This document shows, in pieces, positions 6,361 to 8,467 of a DNA stretch of 8,467 nt; position 1 is the first letter of the stretch; each line of letters starts with the position of its first letter. The translations under genes were made by a program, and so were the position numbers. Under the pieces are notes generated by a model. The model had not been told where the DNA came from, made no database searches, and was given only the letters and a program-made list of their open reading frames with translations. Origin of the DNA: Actinomycetota bacterium (GTDB taxonomy: Bacteria; Actinomycetota; Actinomycetes; Nanopelagicales; Nanopelagicaceae). The stretch is from assembly GCA_009700715.1 (NCBI GenBank), contig WLLM01000026.1:1-8467 (forward strand), written 5' to 3'.

Positions 6361-7284
6361 TTACGGAGTTGGCGATTCTGATGGTTGAGCGTAAACAGTG
6401 ACAGTTGGTACTGGTGTTGGCACCGGCGCCTTTGGAACAAGTGCATCTCGCGGATCGGCTTTCGGTGCGCCAATAACAACTGAGACAACGCTAAGTGCCG
6501 CAAAATTTACATAGAGCTTTACATCTGCTGTTTGCGTTACCGCACCCGCAGCGTTATCAACCGTTGTTACTTCGCCGATAGGAACGCCTGGGACAAATGG
6601 TCGATTGTTTTGACTTCCGCGCGCCAGAATTACATCGCCAACCTTTAGAGTTGTTTGATTATCTAGTAACTGCAGTACCGCCTTACGAGTGCCTTGTCCG
6701 CTCAAAATTCCAATTTGTTGGCTTCCGGCGACTCTTGCGCCGACGCGAAAGGCCGGATCGGTTGTTAATTGAACGAGTGCGCTACTTGGGTAGGAAATCT
6801 TCACAACGCCAACTAGACCGAGCCCGGTTATTACCGTCATATTTTGGCGAACACCGTCATTTGTTCCGGCATCGATAGTTATCGTCTGGGTAAATGATGA
6901 AGTAGATCCGAGAGAGATGACCTTGGCGCTCACAACTTTATATTTTGCTGTTCCAGCAAGATCTAACACCGACTTCAATTGCGTTAATTCGGCATCAGCG
7001 TTCTTGCGATTTATCAACGCTTGGCGAAGCTTTTCATTCGCCGCCTTTAATTTATTGATTTCGCCACGAGTGCGTCCCAAGTGGGTTACATCGGAAAAGA
7101 AATTACCAACAGGTCGAAACACGGTTGCGGCGACAGATTGAACTGGAGAAAGCGCTGATTGCGAACCATTGCGTAGCCCTGTAATCACTTGGACTCCGCG
7201 CAGATCTAAAGTAATTAGAAATAGCGAAGTAACAATAAGTGAAATGAGAAGGAGACGACCGCGGTTGTCGCCGCCGCTACGCAT
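6361..7284 (-). CDS. mreC: Rod shape-determining protein MreC
   Basis: MreC is a bitopic membrane protein whose extracytoplasmic part binds and activates PBP2 in the elongasome. The protein has 307 residues. It has a cytoplasmic basic N-terminus (MRSGGDNRGR), one membrane segment at about 11-28, a probable coiled coil at about 72-106 (GEINKLKAANEKLRQALINRK and on), and then the two-barrel MreC domain to about 272. Conserved pieces include VVSAKVISLGSTSSFTQTITIDAG (117-140), DGVRQNMTVITGLGLVGVV (143-161) and LKVGDVILARGSQN (213-226). Residues 273-307 form a Pro/Val/Thr-rich tail (KAPVPTPVPTVTVY), probably flexible. The gene begins 9 bases after the mreB stop; a weak AGG at 7295-7293 overlaps that stop, so coupling with mreB translation is likely. 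The ATG at 7284 gives the expected short cytoplasmic N-terminus. Confidence 0.94.
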   Translation of the reverse strand: MRSGGDNRGRLLLISLIVTSLFLITLDLRGVQVITGLRNGSQSALSPVQSVAATVFRPVGNFFSDVTHLGRTRGEINKLKAANEKLRQALINRKNADAELTQLKSVLDLAGTAKYKVVSAKVISLGSTSSFTQTITIDAGTNDGVRQNMTVITGLGLVGVVKISYPSSALVQLTTDPAFRVGARVAGSQQIGILSGQGTRKAVLQLLDNQTTLKVGDVILARGSQNNRPFVPGVPIGEVTTVDNAAGAVTQTADVKLYVNFAALSVVSVVIGAPKADPRDALVPKAPVPTPVPTVTVYAQPSESPTP

Positions 7285-7293
7285 CTTTAAAAC

Positions 7294-8325
7294 CTATCGA
7301 CGTGGCTCGGAGATCAAAACCTTTTCAAGGGCTTCGAACTCTTCAATGCACTTACCGGAACCTTCAACAACTGCATCCAGTGGACGATCAGCGATATGAA
7401 TTGGCATTCCGGTTTCTTTACGAAGACGCTCATCTAGACCCTTGAGAAGCGCTCCTCCACCAGTTAGAACAATTCCGCGATCCATTAGATCTGAAGAAAG
7501 TTCTGGTGGGCACTTATCGAGTGTGCTCTTTACAGCGTTGATGATCGCATTTACTGGCTCTTCAAGTGCTTTACGAATTTCGGCTGCAGATACAACGATC
7601 GTCTTTGGAAGACCAGTTGCAAGATCGCGACCACGAATTTCGGCATCATTTTCACCTTGCAGTGGGTATGCAGAACCGATCGCCATTTTGATTTCTTCTG
7701 CTGTGCGCTCTCCGAGAAGAAGCGAGAATTCGCGCTTAACCCAGTTAATAATCGATTGATCTAGCTCGTCTCCTCCGACGCGAATTGAGAGAGATGTAAC
7801 GATTCCGCCCAATGAAATAACCGCAACTTCGGTTGTTCCGCCACCAATATCAACCACCATGTTTCCGGTTGGTTCGTGAATTGGAAGTCCTGCACCAATT
7901 GCTGCAGCCATTGGTTCTTCAATGATGTAAACCTTGCGTGCACCTGCTGCATAGCCAGCATCTTTAACAGCGCGCTGTTCTACGCCAGTGATACCTGAAG
8001 GTACGCAAACGACGATACGTGGCTTAGCCAAGTAACGACGGCGGTGAACTTTCTGAATGAAGTAACGGAGCATGCGCTCGGTTGTATCGAAGTCTGCGAT
8101 TACGCCATCTTTAAGTGGGCGGATCGCAACGATGTTTCCAGGTGTGCGACCGATCATCTTCTTAGCTTCAAGACCAACCGCGAGGATTCCGCCGGTGTCT
8201 TGGTTAACAGCTACTACTGAAGGCTCGTTTAGAACAATGCCACGACCGCGTACATAGACCAGGGTGTTTGCGGTGCCCAAGTCAACAGCCATATCACGGC
8301 CGATAAATGACATTTTATTACTCAT
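7294..8325 (-). CDS. mreB: Actin-like cell-shape protein MreB
   Basis: MreB forms ATP-dependent membrane-bound filaments that orient the Rod complex. The product from the chosen start has 343 residues, the usual length. Actin-fold nucleotide motifs are present: phosphate-1 DLGTANT (15-21), EEPMAAAIG (136-144), phosphate-2 [11 protein letters not shown] (159-169), and adenosine motif LTGGGALL (287-294). The N-terminus closely resembles actinobacterial MreB. I chose the ATG at 8325 because AAGGG (8336-8332) lies 6 bases upstream. The alternative ATG at 8313 (MSFIGRD, as I recall for Streptomyces) would sit 18 bases from that site. A longer reading in the same frame to 8454 would run through ndk and has no family support. 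The gap to ndk is 34 bases, so either read-through from ndk or a promoter inside ndk is possible. It heads the mreBCD-mrdA-rodA block. Confidence 0.97.
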   Translation of the reverse strand: MSNKMSFIGRDMAVDLGTANTLVYVRGRGIVLNEPSVVAVNQDTGGILAVGLEAKKMIGRTPGNIVAIRPLKDGVIADFDTTERMLRYFIQKVHRRRYLAKPRIVVCVPSGITGVEQRAVKDAGYAAGARKVYIIEEPMAAAIGAGLPIHEPTGNMVVDIGGGTTEVAVISLGGIVTSLSIRVGGDELDQSIINWVKREFSLLLGERTAEEIKMAIGSAYPLQGENDAEIRGRDLATGLPKTIVVSAAEIRKALEEPVNAIINAVKSTLDKCPPELSSDLMDRGIVLTGGGALLKGLDERLRKETGMPIHIADRPLDAVVEGSGKCIEEFEALEKVLISEPRR

Positions 8326-8331
8326 ATTTAA

Positions 8332-8336
8332 CCCTT
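8332..8336 (-). promoter_or_regulatory. mreB Shine-Dalgarno sequence
   Basis: AAGGG on the minus strand lies 6 bases before the ATG at 8325. It decides the mreB start in favour of [11 protein letters not shown] over the internal ATG four codons later. Confidence 0.75.
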
Positions 8337-8359
8337 CAGTTAATTGCTTGAACTTAAAA

Positions 8360-8467
8360 CTACTTGCCAAAGAAAATTTCGATTTCGCGCGCTGCTGATT
8401 CAGGTGAATCAGAACCGTGCACAATATTTTGAACAACCTTGGTGCCTTGATCACGTGCTAGATCTCC
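8360..8467 (-). CDS. ndk: Nucleoside diphosphate kinase, C-terminal part (cut by window edge)
   Basis: Ndk transfers the terminal phosphate of ATP to other nucleoside diphosphates through a phosphohistidine, balancing NTP and dNTP pools. Only the last 35 codons and the TAG stop (8362-8360) are inside the window; the remainder, usually about 100 more residues, lies beyond 8467. The visible end begins [13 protein letters not shown] and continues [20 protein letters not shown] to a terminal [10 protein letters not shown] is the Ndk signature holding the active-site histidine, and the ending EIxxFF is typical. It lies directly upstream of mreB, as in Streptomyces and other Actinobacteria. Confidence 0.96.
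   Translation of the reverse strand, partial: GDLARDQGTKVVQNIVHGSDSPESAAREIEIFFGK

Noticed and set aside
6246..6503. An 85-codon minus-strand frame spanning the mreC-mreD junction
   Set aside because: It is out of frame with both well-supported genes and rich in His/Arg/Gln/Leu without any motif. It is a shadow frame.
8326..8454. A longer in-frame MreB start reaching back to 8454
   Set aside because: The extension overlaps the Ndk C-terminus in a different frame and adds about 43 residues absent from MreB proteins. A good Shine-Dalgarno sequence supports 8325.
1..8467. Apparent abundance of GATC and GCGATC
   Set aside because: I could not count it rigorously, and frequent GAT (Asp) and ATC (Ile) codons plus anticodon-strand biases would explain much of it. 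There is no clustering suggestive of an origin or a restriction-modification island.
1..8467. Search for mobile elements, CRISPR arrays, tRNA or rRNA genes, defence or toxin-antitoxin cassettes
   Set aside because: Nothing supports any of these. The genes are continuous core functions in a conserved order, and the only gaps over 100 bases (110-216 and 2434-2594) are too short and carry only small hairpins.

Overview
The window is a compact, single-direction stretch of an actinobacterial chromosome. Every convincing gene lies on the minus strand, so transcription runs from high to low coordinates. In that order the genes are: the tail of ndk (nucleoside diphosphate kinase), mreB, mreC, mreD, mrdA (class B penicillin-binding protein 2), rodA, rne (RNase E/G) and the start of rplU (ribosomal protein L21). 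From established knowledge, ndk-mreBCD-pbp2-rodA followed by rne and rplU is a conserved order in Actinobacteria; Streptomyces has the same blocks with extra genes between them. The protein sequences fit this: MreB begins [13 protein letters not shown] after a short N-terminal addition, L21 begins [13 protein letters not shown], and the RNase E has a long Arg-rich tail in front of its catalytic core. The moderate GC, far below Streptomyces, and the very tight gene packing suggest a small-genome freshwater actinobacterium of the acI/Nanopelagicales type (Planktophila-like). That placement is an inference from composition and synteny, not a demonstrated assignment.

Layout. At 8467-8360 lies the end of ndk, then 34 bases and mreB (8325-7294). 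mreC follows after 9 bases. mreD begins directly after the mreC stop codon. mrdA overlaps mreD by 4 bases (ATGA), and rodA overlaps mrdA in the same way. This five-gene block is a textbook translationally coupled operon for the Rod complex (elongasome). It encodes the actin-like scaffold (MreB), the membrane and periplasmic adaptors (MreC, MreD), the monofunctional transpeptidase (PBP2) and the SEDS glycosyltransferase (RodA). The block ends in a 161-base gap that carries a terminator-like hairpin just after rodA, a second perfect inverted repeat, and a doubled AT-rich decamer close to the rne ribosome-binding site.

rne (2433-217) encodes a 738-residue RNase E/G with catalytic core and zinc-link motifs intact. 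The core sits between a disordered Arg/Ser/Asp-rich N-terminal extension of about 225 residues and a short acidic C-terminal tail, part of which is written in a 12-base tandem repeat. A 107-base leader with a strong hairpin separates rne from rplU, whose first 36 codons reach the window edge.

I see no mobile element, CRISPR array, tRNA, rRNA or horizontally acquired cassette. This is core housekeeping DNA. What deserves a second look is mainly in the two non-coding gaps (possible RNase E autoregulation and an L21 leader), in the low-complexity parts of RNase E, and in four cysteines of PBP2.
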